DNA from: Paracoccus jeotgali
Lineage (GTDB): Bacteria; Pseudomonadota; Alphaproteobacteria; Rhodobacterales; Rhodobacteraceae
Reading direction: 5' to 3'
Length of the DNA stretch: 64,000 bases
Assembly (NCBI RefSeq): GCF_002865605.1
Contig: NZ_CP025583.1
Coordinates: 1,902,501 to 1,966,500, forward strand
Below the pieces are notes generated by a model. It had not been told where the DNA came from, ran no database searches, and saw nothing but the letters and a program-made list of their open reading frames with translations. The translations under genes were made by a program, and so were the position numbers. Position 1 is the stretch's first letter; every line of letters starts with the position of its first letter. Of this stretch, positions 11,529-20,344 are shown one piece after another.

Positions 11529-11544
11529 ATGTCCTGTCCGACAT
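11529..11544. promoter_or_regulatory. Inverted repeat in the metE-metR gap
   Basis: ATGTC-N6-GACAT lies 19 bases upstream of the metE start in the divergent region. It is a candidate MetR half-operator, but it does not match the enteric TGAA-N5-TTCA consensus, so the assignment is positional. Confidence 0.35.
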
Positions 11545-11589
11545 AGCGGGATTGGAACATGACGAGAAATGGGATTATGTCAGGGTTCA

Positions 11590-11604
11590 ATGACACGGAG
11601 TCAT
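11590..11604. promoter_or_regulatory. LysR-type dyad upstream of metR
   Basis: ATGAC-ACGGA-GTCAT is a 5+5+5 inverted repeat that contains the T-N11-A arrangement favoured by LysR proteins. It ends six bases before the metR ATG, so binding there would repress metR itself while MetR acts on metE. Confidence 0.45.
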
Positions 11605-11609
11605 GTGAG

Positions 11610-12482
11610 ATGATCGACATCCAGCCGCTTGCCATCCTGCGCGAGATCGACCGCACCGGCAGCCTGACGCTCGCCGCCGACAAGCTGTGCCTGACGCAAT
11701 CCGCCGTCAGCCACGCCATCCGCCGCTTTGAAGAGCGTCACGGGGTCAGGCTGTGGGACCGGCAGGGCCGGCGGCTGCTGCTGACGCCGTCGGGCCAGTA
11801 TCTGCTGGCGCTGGCCAACCGCGTGCTGCCGCAGCTTGAACACGGGGCGACCGTGCTCGAGGATTACGCCCGCGGCCGCCGGGGCGCGATCTGGGTGGGG
11901 ATGGAGTGTCACCCCTGTCAGGACTGGCTGATGCGCGTCGTCGACCCGTTTCTGGCGCAATGGCCGGATGTCGATCTGGATGTGACCTCGGCCTTTCAGT
12001 TCGGCGGGCTGGCGGCGCTGCTGGGGCACGAGATTGACGTGCTGGTGACGCCCGACCCGACCGAGCGCCCGGGCCTCGAATATCTTCCGGTCTTTGACTA
12101 CGAGCTGGTGCTGGCCGTGGCGCAGGACCATCCCTTGGCCTCAAAGCCCCGCCTGACGCCCGAAGATCTGGTCCACGAGACGCTGGTCACATACCCCGTC
12201 GCGCTGGAACGCCTTGATATCTATACGCGCTTCCTGATCCCCGCCGGCGCGCTGCCGCGTCGGCACCGGACGGTCGAGACCACCGACCTGATGCTGCGCC
12301 TCGTCGCCTCGGGCCGGGTGGTCAGCGCCACCCCCGACTGGCTGCTGCGAGACACCCCCGGCATCCGCGGCCTGCGCATCGGCGAAGGCATCGCCAAAAG
12401 CATCCATCTGGGCCTGCGCAAGGGCGAGCGGCCGGAATATCTGGCGGGTTTTATCGATCTGGCGCGGCAGGTGAAGGTGTAG
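11610..12482 (+). CDS. metR: LysR-family regulator of methionine synthesis
   Basis: 290-residue LysR regulator. The N-terminal helix-turn-helix reads LAADKLCLTQSAVSHAIRRF, followed by a co-inducer domain; VGMECHPCQDWLMR at its start matches MetR, whose effector is homocysteine. ATG at 11610 (MIDIQPLAIL) is chosen because MetR proteins open this way; in-frame upstream starts at 11559 and 11580 would place the inverted repeat inside the gene. Divergent from metE, its expected target. The 159 bases after its stop up to tRNA-Met hold nothing evident. Confidence 0.9.
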   Translation: MIDIQPLAILREIDRTGSLTLAADKLCLTQSAVSHAIRRFEERHGVRLWDRQGRRLLLTPSGQYLLALANRVLPQLEHGATVLEDYARGRRGAIWVGMECHPCQDWLMRVVDPFLAQWPDVDLDVTSAFQFGGLAALLGHEIDVLVTPDPTERPGLEYLPVFDYELVLAVAQDHPLASKPRLTPEDLVHETLVTYPVALERLDIYTRFLIPAGALPRRHRTVETTDLMLRLVASGRVVSATPDWLLRDTPGIRGLRIGEGIAKSIHLGLRKGERPEYLAGFIDLARQVKV

Positions 12483-12641
12483 GGGCTGCACGCCGGATGG
12501 CGTCGCTTAGCGGCAGTTGATGATCGAGGCCGTCGCGTCGCTCACGGCTGGGCCGCCACCCAAAACCGATACAACAACCTCGCCGACCGCGAGCTTCACG
12601 CACCGTTTCACCACTGTCGAGAGATAAACCCGGATTTGCGG

Positions 12642-12718
12642 TGGTAGCGGAGGAGGGACTTGAACCCCCGACACGCGGATTATGATTCCGCTGCTCTAAC
12701 CAGCTGAGCTACTCCGCC
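12642..12718 (-). tRNA. tRNA-Met (CAT), elongator type
   Basis: A 77-base cloverleaf with encoded CCA. The acceptor stem is GGCGGAG with CTCCGCT (G1-U72 wobble), D-arm GCTC/GAGC, anticodon stem GCGGA/TCCGC with loop ATCATAA, and T-arm GGGGG-TTCAAGT. Anticodon CAT with this body fits elongator methionine rather than initiator or the lysidine-modified Ile2 type. The 170 bases between it and the gltX stop show nothing recognisable. Confidence 0.93.
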
Positions 12719-12888
12719 CCAAGCGCCCGGCTTCGGGTGGTGGGGATTTAGGTCAGGCGCTGCGGGGCGTCAAGACGATTCTGCGGGTTTTTCGCGCGGT
12801 GGTCGGCTCTGCCGGAAACCGCAGCGAAAACAGCCAGCCAGACCCGCAGGCGAGGGCGTGGCCACAGCGGCGACGCGACCGCGAACCG

Positions 12889-14211
12889 CTATTCCCGCGC
12901 CTTCACCACCTGCAACAGCGGCATCACATCGGCCATCTCAGGCCCGTGGGCCTGGCCGGTCAGCGCCTTTCGCAGCGGCATGAACAGCGCCTTTCCCTTG
13001 CGTCCGGTGGCCTGTTTGACCTCGGCCGTCCATTTTGCCCAGCTTTGCTCGTCATAGGGCGGGGGCGGCAGCAGGCGCATGGCCTCGGCCACGAACTCCG
13101 AATCCTCGGCGGCGATTTCGGGCGTCGCGCCGGTGCTGAAGATGTCCCACCACTCGGCCAGATCGTCCAGACGCGTGATGTTCTGGCTCGCCACGCGCCA
13201 GAAGCGCTCGGCCTGCGCGTCGGGGACGCCCAGATCGCGAATCCGCCCTTCCACGGCGGAGAACGGCAGCGACTGGTTCTGGTGGCGGGTCAGCGGCCAC
13301 AGATCCTCGGGGTCGAAGCGGGTCGGCGAGGCGCCGAAATGCGACAGATCGAAGCTGTCGGCGATCTCGTCCATCGACAGCAGCTCGACCGGCTGGCTCG
13401 ACCCCAGCCGCGACATCATCGACACCAGTGCCTGCGGCGCCACGCCCGCCTCGCGCAGATCGCGGATGGACAGCGCGCCGATGCGCTTGGACAGCTCTTC
13501 GCCCTGCGCGCCGGTCAGCAGGCTGTGATGCGCGAAACGCGGCAGCGTGCCGCCCATCGCCTGCATGATCTGGATCTGGGTCGCGGTGTTGGTGACATGG
13601 TCCGCGCCGCGCACGATATCGGTCACCCCCATATCCACGTCATCGACCGAGGACGCAAAGGTATACAGCACCTGCCCATCGGCGCGGATCAGCACCGGAT
13701 CGGACACCGATGCGGCGTCGATCGAGATCTCGCCCAGGATGCCGTCCTGCCACTCGATCCGCTCGCGGGCGAGCAGAAAGCGCCAGTACCCCTCGCGCCC
13801 CTCGGCCCGCAGTTGCGCCTTGTCGTCCTCGCTCAGCTCCAGCCCGGCGCGGTCATAGACCGGGGGCTTGCCCATGTTCAGCTGCTTCTTGCGCTTCAGG
13901 TCCAGCTCGGTCGGGCTTTCGAACACCTCATACAGCTTGCCCGCCTCGCGCAGCCCGGCGGCGGCTTCGGTATAGCGGTCGAGGCGTTTCGACTGCTGCT
14001 CGAACCGGTCCCAGGTGATGCCCAGCCACTCCAGATCGCGGCGGATGCCGTCCATGTATTCCTGTTTCGACCGCTCGCGGTCCGTGTCGTCGAAGCGCAG
14101 GATGAAGGTCCCGCCGGCCTTGCGCGCGATCAGATAGTTGAACAGCGCGGCACGCAGATTGCCGACATGGATATGGCCCGTGGGCGAGGGCGCAAAGCGG
14201 GTGATGGTCAT
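12889..14211 (-). CDS. gltX: Glutamyl-tRNA synthetase
   Basis: Class I aminoacyl-tRNA synthetase charging tRNA-Glu (and possibly tRNA-Gln, which alphaproteobacteria then amidate). FAPSPTGHIHVGNLR is the HIGH region (HIHVG). The KMSKS equivalent is GEELSKRIGAL, the normal variant of this group. At 440 residues it belongs to the shorter alphaproteobacterial form; many relatives carry two gltX genes and I cannot tell which paralogue this is. Divergent from the zincin gene, 91 bases apart. Confidence 0.94.
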   Translation of the reverse strand: MTITRFAPSPTGHIHVGNLRAALFNYLIARKAGGTFILRFDDTDRERSKQEYMDGIRRDLEWLGITWDRFEQQSKRLDRYTEAAAGLREAGKLYEVFESPTELDLKRKKQLNMGKPPVYDRAGLELSEDDKAQLRAEGREGYWRFLLARERIEWQDGILGEISIDAASVSDPVLIRADGQVLYTFASSVDDVDMGVTDIVRGADHVTNTATQIQIMQAMGGTLPRFAHHSLLTGAQGEELSKRIGALSIRDLREAGVAPQALVSMMSRLGSSQPVELLSMDEIADSFDLSHFGASPTRFDPEDLWPLTRHQNQSLPFSAVEGRIRDLGVPDAQAERFWRVASQNITRLDDLAEWWDIFSTGATPEIAAEDSEFVAEAMRLLPPPPYDEQSWAKWTAEVKQATGRKGKALFMPLRKALTGQAHGPEMADVMPLLQVVKARE

Positions 14212-14302
14212 GGCTGGGTTCCCCTGATTGCGCTTGCTCTTTCACAGGCGGGCGATTTTGTCCATATCAGGGCGAGCCCCACCCCTCGACAGGACATGCC
14301 GA

Positions 14303-14710
14303 ATGAGTGACTGGACCGACCGCACCGCCCCCGATGCCGCCGAGATCGAGGCCCTGGCGCAGAAGCTGATCGCCACCCTGCCCGAGGCCTTCGCCGCCCC
14401 CGCGCGCGAGGTCGTGCTGCGGGTCGAGGAATTCGCCGATGAAGAGATGCTGGACGAGCTGCAGATCGACGACCCGCTGGAGCTGACCGGCATCTATGAC
14501 GGCGTGCCGATGACCGAGAAATCGGCCAGCCATCCGCAGGCCTTCCCCGACACGATCTGGCTGTTCCGCCGCGCCATTCTGGACGAATGGGCCGAACGCG
14601 GCGACGTCACGCTGTCGGATCTGGTCGGCCATGTGATGGTCCATGAACTCGCCCATCATTTCGGCTGGTCGGATGAGGATATCGCCAAGATCGACAGGTG
14701 GTGGGAATGA
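14303..14710 (+). CDS. Zincin-like metallopeptidase family protein
   Basis: A 135-residue protein ending in HELAHHFGWSDEDI, an HExxH zinc motif near the C-terminus. Size, the DPLELTGIYDGVPMTEKS segment and motif position match the small bacterial Zincin_1 family of unknown substrate. Start at 14303 (MSDWTDRTAP). Its last codons overlap the next gene by four bases (ATGA), so it is translationally coupled to the sugar kinase. The physiological role is unknown. Confidence 0.85.
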   Translation: MSDWTDRTAPDAAEIEALAQKLIATLPEAFAAPAREVVLRVEEFADEEMLDELQIDDPLELTGIYDGVPMTEKSASHPQAFPDTIWLFRRAILDEWAERGDVTLSDLVGHVMVHELAHHFGWSDEDIAKIDRWWE

Positions 14711-15657
14711 ACCAGGCGCCGATCCTGACCGTCACGCTGAACCCGGCGCTGGACCTGTCGACCGAGGTGGACGAGGTCAAGCCCGACCTCAAGCTGCGCT
14801 GCGCCGCGCCGGTCACCGACCCCGGCGGCGGCGGCATCAATGTCAGCCGCGCCATCGCGGTCATGGACGGCGAATCCGCGGCCTTCGTGGCGCTTGGCGG
14901 GGCCACCGGGACGCGGCTGGCCGAGCTGCTGGACCGGGCCGGGATCAACCTGCACTGCATCGACGCGCCGGGCGAGACGCGCGAATCGCTGGCCGTCACC
15001 GACCGCGCCACCGGCCAGCAATACCGCTTCGTGATGCCGGGGCCAACATGGCAGGACCGCGACGCGCAGGCCGCGCTGGACGGGATCGTGCGGGCCGCGC
15101 CGCCGGGCGGGCTGGTGGTGCTGTCCGGCTCGAACCCGCCGGGCGTGCCGGATGATTTTGCCGCGCGGCTGGCGGCGCGGCTGGCGGACGAACAGGCCGG
15201 GCTGATCGTCGACACCTCTGGCCCCGCGCTGCGCCAATTGGCCCGCGGCGGGCATCGCGTGACCCTGCTGCGGATGGACCGCGCCGAGGCCGAGGAACTG
15301 GCCGGCGCGCCCCTGCCGCAGCGGGCCGACACGGCAGGCTTTGCCGCCTCGCTGGTGCTGGCCGGGGCCGCGCAGGCGGTGATCGTGGCGCGCGGCGATG
15401 ACGGCAATATCGTCGCCCATGAAACCGGTCAGTGGCACGCCGAATCGCACCCGGTCGAGGTGGTCAGCAAGGTCGGCGCGGGCGACAGCTTTGTCGCCGG
15501 CTTTACCCTCGCCACCGCGCGCGGGCTGGATGTCGATCACGCGCTCGGCTGGGGGGCGGCGATGGCCTCGGCCGCCTGCATGACCCCCGCGACCGAGCTG
15601 TGCCGCGCCGAAGACGCGCACCGCCTGTTCGCCGAACGCATCGTCACGAGGCTATAG
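14707..15657 (+). CDS. PfkB-family hexose kinase (1-phosphofructokinase-like)
   Basis: ATP-dependent ribokinase-fold sugar kinase, 316 residues. It opens [13 protein letters not shown], typical of the 1-phosphofructokinase/6-phosphofructokinase-2/tagatose-6-phosphate kinase subgroup. The sugar-binding [12 protein letters not shown] segment and the catalytic [11 protein letters not shown] motif are intact. Which phosphosugar it uses cannot be decided: no PTS genes or other sugar genes are next to it. ATG at 14707 overlaps the preceding stop (ATGA), with AGGTGGTGGGA as binding site. dtd follows after two bases. Confidence 0.88.
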   Translation: MNQAPILTVTLNPALDLSTEVDEVKPDLKLRCAAPVTDPGGGGINVSRAIAVMDGESAAFVALGGATGTRLAELLDRAGINLHCIDAPGETRESLAVTDRATGQQYRFVMPGPTWQDRDAQAALDGIVRAAPPGGLVVLSGSNPPGVPDDFAARLAARLADEQAGLIVDTSGPALRQLARGGHRVTLLRMDRAEAEELAGAPLPQRADTAGFAASLVLAGAAQAVIVARGDDGNIVAHETGQWHAESHPVEVVSKVGAGDSFVAGFTLATARGLDVDHALGWGAAMASAACMTPATELCRAEDAHRLFAERIVTRL

Positions 15658-15659
15658 AC

Positions 15660-16109
15660 ATGCGCGCCCTGATCCAGCGCGTCACAAAGGCCAGCGTCAC
15701 CGTCGCGGGCGAGGTGACCGGCCGCACCGGGCCGGGCCTGCTGGTGCTGGTCTGCGCCATGCCCGGCGACACCGATGCGACCGCCGACAAGCTGGCGCAG
15801 CGGGTGGCGAAGATGCGGATCTTCCGCGACGCCGAGGGGCGGATGAACCGCTCGCTGCTCGACACCGGTGGCGGCGCGCTGGTGGTAAGCCAGTTCACGC
15901 TGGCCGCCGACACCCGCTCGGGCAACCGCCCCGGCTTTTCCGGCGCTGCCCCGCCCGACCTCGCGCAGGACCTTTATCTGCGCTTTGCCTCTGCCCTGCG
16001 CGATCAGGGCATCGCCACCGAAACCGGCGTCTTCGGGGCGGAAATGCAGGTCGCGCTGGTCAATGACGGGCCGGTGACGATCTGGCTCGACAGCGCCGAG
16101 CGCGGCTAG
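15660..16109 (+). CDS. dtd: D-aminoacyl-tRNA deacylase
   Basis: Removes D-amino acids mis-attached to tRNA, and glycine from tRNA-Ala in some species. 149 residues, standard length. Both active-site signatures are present: [17 protein letters not shown] and the C-terminal [11 protein letters not shown]. It starts two bases after the pfkB stop and probably belongs to the same transcript as the zincin and kinase genes. Confidence 0.96.
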   Translation: MRALIQRVTKASVTVAGEVTGRTGPGLLVLVCAMPGDTDATADKLAQRVAKMRIFRDAEGRMNRSLLDTGGGALVVSQFTLAADTRSGNRPGFSGAAPPDLAQDLYLRFASALRDQGIATETGVFGAEMQVALVNDGPVTIWLDSAERG

Positions 16110-16354
16110 AACCTTCGGCGGCAAGCGCAAGTTTTCCTTGACACGCGGCCGGAAAGCCCCCATCTGGCAACCAGTCCCGAAACTGCGTGCTGCCGCGTGT
16201 GCAGCCAGTCGCAGCCGGGCCAGTCAGGTTCCCACCGACACGCAGGGGCACCGCCGGGCCGCCGTATCATGGCCCGCACCCCTCTTGCGGCGTATGCCGC
16301 CCGGCCGTGCCCGATACGGGTGCCCGGCCCGTTTCTTATGCAAGTGACTTCAGA

Positions 16355-17734
16355 ATGACCGAAGACTTCCGCCGCCCCCGTCGGGGCCAGAAACCGCGCC
16401 CGCAATCGGCGCGGACCCCGCGTGCCGCCGATGTGCAGGCACGCCGCACAGCCACCGTTCGCGAACCGCTGACCACCGGCCCCTTTGCCGAGATGGGCAT
16501 CGACCCGCGCATCAACGCCAACCTGCCGCCGATGGGGCTGACCACGCCGACGCCGATCCAGGCGCAGGCGATCCCCCATATCGTTCAGGGCGTCGACCTG
16601 CTGGGCCTCGCCCAGACCGGGACCGGCAAGACCGCGGCGTTTTCGCTGCCGATGCTGACCCGGCTGCTGAACCACGGCCGCAAGCCCGATCCGCGCAGCT
16701 GCCGCGCCCTGATCCTCGCCCCCACGCGGGAACTGGCGACGCAGATCGCGCAGTCGGTCGAAAGCTTTGCCGAAGGCACCCCGATCCGCGCCTTCCGCGT
16801 TGTCGGCGGTGCCTCGATCAACGTCCAGATCCAGCGGATCGAACGCGGCGTCGATGTGCTGATCGCGACGCCGGGCCGGCTGATCGACCTGCTCGACCGC
16901 AAGGCGGTCGATCTCTCTCAGACCGAATATCTGGTGCTGGACGAGGCCGACCAGATGCTCGACATCGGCTTCATCCACGCGCTGCGCCGCATCGCGCGGA
17001 CCCTGCCGCAAAAGCGTCAGACGCTGCTGTTTTCCGCCACCATGCCCAAGCTGATGGAGGAACTCGCCAGCACCTATCTGCGCGACCCGGTCCGCGTGCA
17101 GGCCAACCCGCCCGGCCAGGCTGCCGAAAAGATCGAACAGGGCGTCCATTTCGTCAACCAGGGCGACAAGGCCGCGCTGCTGGCCGAATATGTCTCGCGC
17201 CACCCGGGCGAGCTGGCGATCGTCTTTGGCCGCACCAAATACGGCTCGGACAAGCTGGCCAAGCTGCTGGAAAAATGGGGCTTCTCGGTCGCCGCGATCC
17301 ACGGCAACAAGTCGCAGGGCCAGCGCGAGCGCGCCCTCAGCGCCTTCCGCGAGGGCAAGACCCAGGTGCTCGTGGCCACCGACGTCGCGGCCCGCGGGCT
17401 CGACATCCCGGCGGTCGCACATATCTACAATTACGACCTGCCGAACGTGCCGGAAAACTATGTCCACCGCATCGGCCGGACGGCGCGCGCCGGACGCAAG
17501 GGCCGGGCCGTGGCCTTCTGCGCCCCCAGCGAGGTCGGCGAACTGCGCGACATCGAGAAAGCCATGAAGGCCCGCATCCCGGTCATCGGCGGCGAAGCCC
17601 CGCCCGAACCGACCTCGGCGCCCCGTGGCCGCGGCCGCGCCGCGCCCGCCGGTCGCCCCGGCGGGGCCGAGATGCCGCGCAAGCGCGCGAGCAGCCGCCC
17701 CTCGCGTCGCCCCAAGGCCGAACGCCAGGGCTGA
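16355..17734 (+). CDS. DEAD-box ATP-dependent RNA helicase, RhlE type
   Basis: RNA helicase of 459 residues. Motifs in order: Q-motif TPTPIQAQAIP, motif I AQTGTGKT, Ia PTRELATQ, II DEAD, III SAT, V TDVAARGLDIP, VI HRIGRTARAGR. The basic C-terminal tail is rich in Arg, Pro and Gly as in RhlE proteins that act in ribosome assembly or cold adaptation. ATG at 16355 is used. The 245 bases upstream include a TTGACA at 16138-16143 and may form a long leader. A strong terminator follows. Confidence 0.93.
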   Translation: MTEDFRRPRRGQKPRPQSARTPRAADVQARRTATVREPLTTGPFAEMGIDPRINANLPPMGLTTPTPIQAQAIPHIVQGVDLLGLAQTGTGKTAAFSLPMLTRLLNHGRKPDPRSCRALILAPTRELATQIAQSVESFAEGTPIRAFRVVGGASINVQIQRIERGVDVLIATPGRLIDLLDRKAVDLSQTEYLVLDEADQMLDIGFIHALRRIARTLPQKRQTLLFSATMPKLMEELASTYLRDPVRVQANPPGQAAEKIEQGVHFVNQGDKAALLAEYVSRHPGELAIVFGRTKYGSDKLAKLLEKWGFSVAAIHGNKSQGQRERALSAFREGKTQVLVATDVAARGLDIPAVAHIYNYDLPNVPENYVHRIGRTARAGRKGRAVAFCAPSEVGELRDIEKAMKARIPVIGGEAPPEPTSAPRGRGRAAPAGRPGGAEMPRKRASSRPSRRPKAERQG

Positions 17735-17757
17735 CACCCTGACAAACCCGACAACAC

Positions 17758-17795
17758 AGCCCGCGCCGACACACTCGGCGCGGGCTTCTTCTTTG
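17758..17795 (+). terminator. Rho-independent terminator after helicase gene
   Basis: A perfect 12-base stem, AGCCCGCGCCGA with TCGGCGCGGGCT, has a five-base loop (CACAC) and is followed by TTCTTCTTT. It lies 23 bases after the helicase stop. Confidence 0.88.
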
Positions 17796-17891
17796 CCCAA
17801 ATACTCATCACCGGCACCGCCCCCGACCCCGCCGCCCGCCGGGTCGCGCCGGACAGCTTGATGCAGCCCGCGCCGGGCGCTATCTGGCGCC

Positions 17892-18467
17892 ATGGCCAAG
17901 CTCTACTTCCATTATTCGACCATGAACGCCGGCAAAAGCACGCTGCTCTTGCAGGCGTCCTACAACTACCGCGAGCGCGGGATGAAGACGCTGCTGCTGA
18001 TCGCCTCGCTCGACGACCGCGCGGGCGACGGGGTCATCGGCTCTCGCATCGGGATCAGCGCGCCGGCCACGGCTTTCGGCCCCGCCCAGGATCTCTTTGC
18101 GCTCATCGCCGCCGATCCCGGCCCGCTCTCTTGCGTGTTCGTGGACGAGGCGCAGTTTCTCTCGGCCGATCAGGTCTGGCAGCTGGCGCGGGTCGCGGAT
18201 GATCTGGGCATTCCGGTCATGGCCTATGGGCTGCGCGTCGATTTCCGGGGCCAGCTGTTCCCCGGCTCGGCGGCCCTGCTCGCGCTTGCCGACGATCTGC
18301 GCGAGGTCCGCACCATCTGCCATTGCGGGCGCAAGGCGACCATGGTCGTGCGCCGCGACGCGCAAGGCCGGGTGCAGACCGCAGGCGCGCAGGTGCAGGT
18401 GGGCGGGAACGAGACCTACCTCTCGCTCTGCCGCCGTCACTGGCGCGAGGCGGTGGGCACGGCCTGA
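17892..18467 (+). CDS. tdk: Thymidine kinase (type II)
   Basis: Phosphorylates thymidine in the salvage pathway. 191 residues; the P-loop lies in STMNAGKSTLLLQ, the Walker B/catalytic Glu in VFVDEAQFL, and a zinc lasso is suggested by CHCGRKAT and the C-terminal CRRH. It stands behind a terminator, so it has its own promoter. Together with tmk 1.3 kb downstream it can supply dTDP, but a carboxypeptidase gene lies between them. Confidence 0.95.
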   Translation: MAKLYFHYSTMNAGKSTLLLQASYNYRERGMKTLLLIASLDDRAGDGVIGSRIGISAPATAFGPAQDLFALIAADPGPLSCVFVDEAQFLSADQVWQLARVADDLGIPVMAYGLRVDFRGQLFPGSAALLALADDLREVRTICHCGRKATMVVRRDAQGRVQTAGAQVQVGGNETYLSLCRRHWREAVGTA

Positions 18468-18599
18468 CGCCCCCCCCCGCAAACGCCGCGCCCCGCGCGG
18501 ATGTGATCGCTGCCGCGCGTTGCCCCAATCGCCCAGTTGCGCTAATCCTGTGGCCAAACCCGCCCGGCCCGACCGCCGGCCCATGACAGGCAGACCACC

Positions 18600-19739
18600 A
18601 TGCGCGCAGTCCTGATTGCCCTTCTGACCCTTTTGCCCCTGCAGGCGGGCGCCTTCGACACCACCGCGCGCTCGGCCTGGGTCTATGATGTCGGCACCGG
18701 CACGGTGCTGCTGGCCAAGAACGCCGACGAGCCGCTGCCGCCGGCCTCGATGTCCAAGCTGATGACCCTCTACATGCTGTTCGAGGCACTGCATGAAGGT
18801 CGCCTGCAGATGGACACGCGGCTGCCGGTCTCGACCCAGGCGCGGCAGATGCAGGGCTCGACCATGTTCCTGAACGAACGCGACCGCCCGACCGTGGAAG
18901 AGCTGATGAAGGGCATTATCGTGCTGTCGGGCAATGACGCCTGCGTCGTCGTCGCCGAAGGGCTGGCCGGGACCGAAGAGGCCTTTGCCCGCCAGATGAA
19001 CGACCGCGCGAAATCGCTGGGCATGACGCAGTCGCATTTCGTGAACTCGTCGGGCTGGCCCGCGCCCGGCCATGTCATGTCCGCGCATGATCTGGGGATT
19101 CTGGCCGAGCATCTGATCGAGGATTTTCCTGAACTCTACAAATACTTCGCGATGACCGAGTTTCCGTTCGATGACCGCGCCCCGGCCAACCGCTTCAACC
19201 GCAACCCGCTGCTCAAGCTGGGGATCGGCGCCGACGGGCTGAAGACCGGCCACACGCAAGAGGCCGGCTACGGCCTTGTCGGCTCGGCCGTGCAGGGGGA
19301 TCGCCGGGTGATCTTCGTCGTCAGCGGGTTGGAAAGCGAAAAGGCCCGCGCCGAGGAAACCGAGCGTCTGGCGGCTTGGGCGTTTCGCGACTTCACCATG
19401 AAAGAGGTCGTGCCGCAGGGCGAGACGGTGGCCACCGCGCCGGTCTGGCTGGGGGCCTCGTCGCAGGTCGCACTGACCACGCAAAAGGGGCTGAACGTGC
19501 TGGTCCCGGTCGGCGCCGAGGCCGGCATCAAGGCCGAGGCCGTGTTCAAGGGTCCGGTCGAGGCGCCCATCGCCAAGGGCGCGCGTCTGGGCGCGCTGCA
19601 GATCGAGGTGCCCGGCGTCGGCCCCGCCACCGTGCCGCTGATCGCCGCGCAGGACGTGGCGGCGGCGGGCTTTGTCGGCCGGCTGAAGGGCGCGGCGATG
19701 CGTCTGGGCGGGCAGGCATGGACGGCGGCGCGGAACTGA
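18600..19739 (+). CDS. D-alanyl-D-alanine carboxypeptidase (PBP5/6 type)
   Basis: Periplasmic low-molecular-weight penicillin-binding protein trimming peptidoglycan pentapeptides. 379 residues with an N-terminal signal peptide (LIALLTLLPLQAGA). The active-site triad motifs are SMSK (SxxK), SGN and KTG. After the catalytic domain comes the beta-rich PBP5 C-terminal domain, then an amphipathic tail (VGRLKGAAMRLGGQAW) likely to sit on the membrane. dacC or dacF are the usual names. tmk begins eight bases after the stop or overlaps it if an earlier start is used. Confidence 0.94.
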   Translation: MRAVLIALLTLLPLQAGAFDTTARSAWVYDVGTGTVLLAKNADEPLPPASMSKLMTLYMLFEALHEGRLQMDTRLPVSTQARQMQGSTMFLNERDRPTVEELMKGIIVLSGNDACVVVAEGLAGTEEAFARQMNDRAKSLGMTQSHFVNSSGWPAPGHVMSAHDLGILAEHLIEDFPELYKYFAMTEFPFDDRAPANRFNRNPLLKLGIGADGLKTGHTQEAGYGLVGSAVQGDRRVIFVVSGLESEKARAEETERLAAWAFRDFTMKEVVPQGETVATAPVWLGASSQVALTTQKGLNVLVPVGAEAGIKAEAVFKGPVEAPIAKGARLGALQIEVPGVGPATVPLIAAQDVAAAGFVGRLKGAAMRLGGQAWTAARN

Positions 19740-19747
19740 CCGCCCGC

Positions 19748-20344
19748 ATGTTGATCAGCTTCGAGGGCATCGACGGCAGCGGCAAGACCACGCAGGCCCG
19801 GCTGCTGGCCGAGCATCTGCGCCGCGCAGGAACCGAGGTCGTGCTGACGCGCGAGCCCGGCGGCTCGGACGGGGCCGAGGCGATCCGCCGCCTGCTGGTC
19901 GAGGGCGGCACCGACCGCTGGTCGGCCGAGACCGAGATCCTGCTGTTCACCGCCGCCCGCCGCGACCATCTGGAACGCACCATCCGGCCCGCCCTGGCCC
20001 GGGGCGCCACCGTCATCACCGACCGCTTCGCCGATTCGACCCGCGTCTATCAGGGCGTGACCCGCGGCGATCTGGCCGCGACGGTCGAGACGCTGCACCG
20101 GCTGATGATCGGCGTCGAGCCGGACCGCAGCTTCATCATCGACATCGACCCCGCGCTTGGCCTTGCCCGCGGTGCCGCGCGGGGCGGGGCCGAGGATCGG
20201 TTCGAATCCATGGGCCTCGGCTTTCAGCAGAAGCTGCGCGCGGGCTTTGCGGCGCTGGCGCAGGACCACCCGCAGCGGGTGCGCCTGATCGACGGCCACG
20301 GCACCCCGGACGAGGTCGCGCGCCGGGTGCAGGCCGCGCTGTGA
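19748..20344 (+). CDS. tmk: Thymidylate kinase
   Basis: Phosphorylates dTMP to dTDP, essential for DNA synthesis. 198 residues. P-loop FEGIDGSGKTTQ, DR-x motif TDRFADST and the TREPGG block are present. The start is uncertain: ATG at 19748 (MLISFEGID) is the family's usual opening, but an in-frame ATG at 19718 would add ten residues and overlap the upstream gene. Its TGA overlaps the holB GTG (GTGA). Confidence 0.95.
   Translation: MLISFEGIDGSGKTTQARLLAEHLRRAGTEVVLTREPGGSDGAEAIRRLLVEGGTDRWSAETEILLFTAARRDHLERTIRPALARGATVITDRFADSTRVYQGVTRGDLAATVETLHRLMIGVEPDRSFIIDIDPALGLARGAARGGAEDRFESMGLGFQQKLRAGFAALAQDHPQRVRLIDGHGTPDEVARRVQAAL

Noticed and set aside
12642..12718. Reading the CAT tRNA as tRNA-Ile2 or initiator tRNA
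   Set aside because: The anticodon arm (ATCATAA loop with GCGGA stem) and the GGCGGAG acceptor fit elongator Met; initiator features are missing.
12889..14211. GltX as a degenerate synthetase because KMSKS is not literal
   Set aside because: ELSKR is the regular form in this alphaproteobacterial group and HIGH is present as HIHVG.
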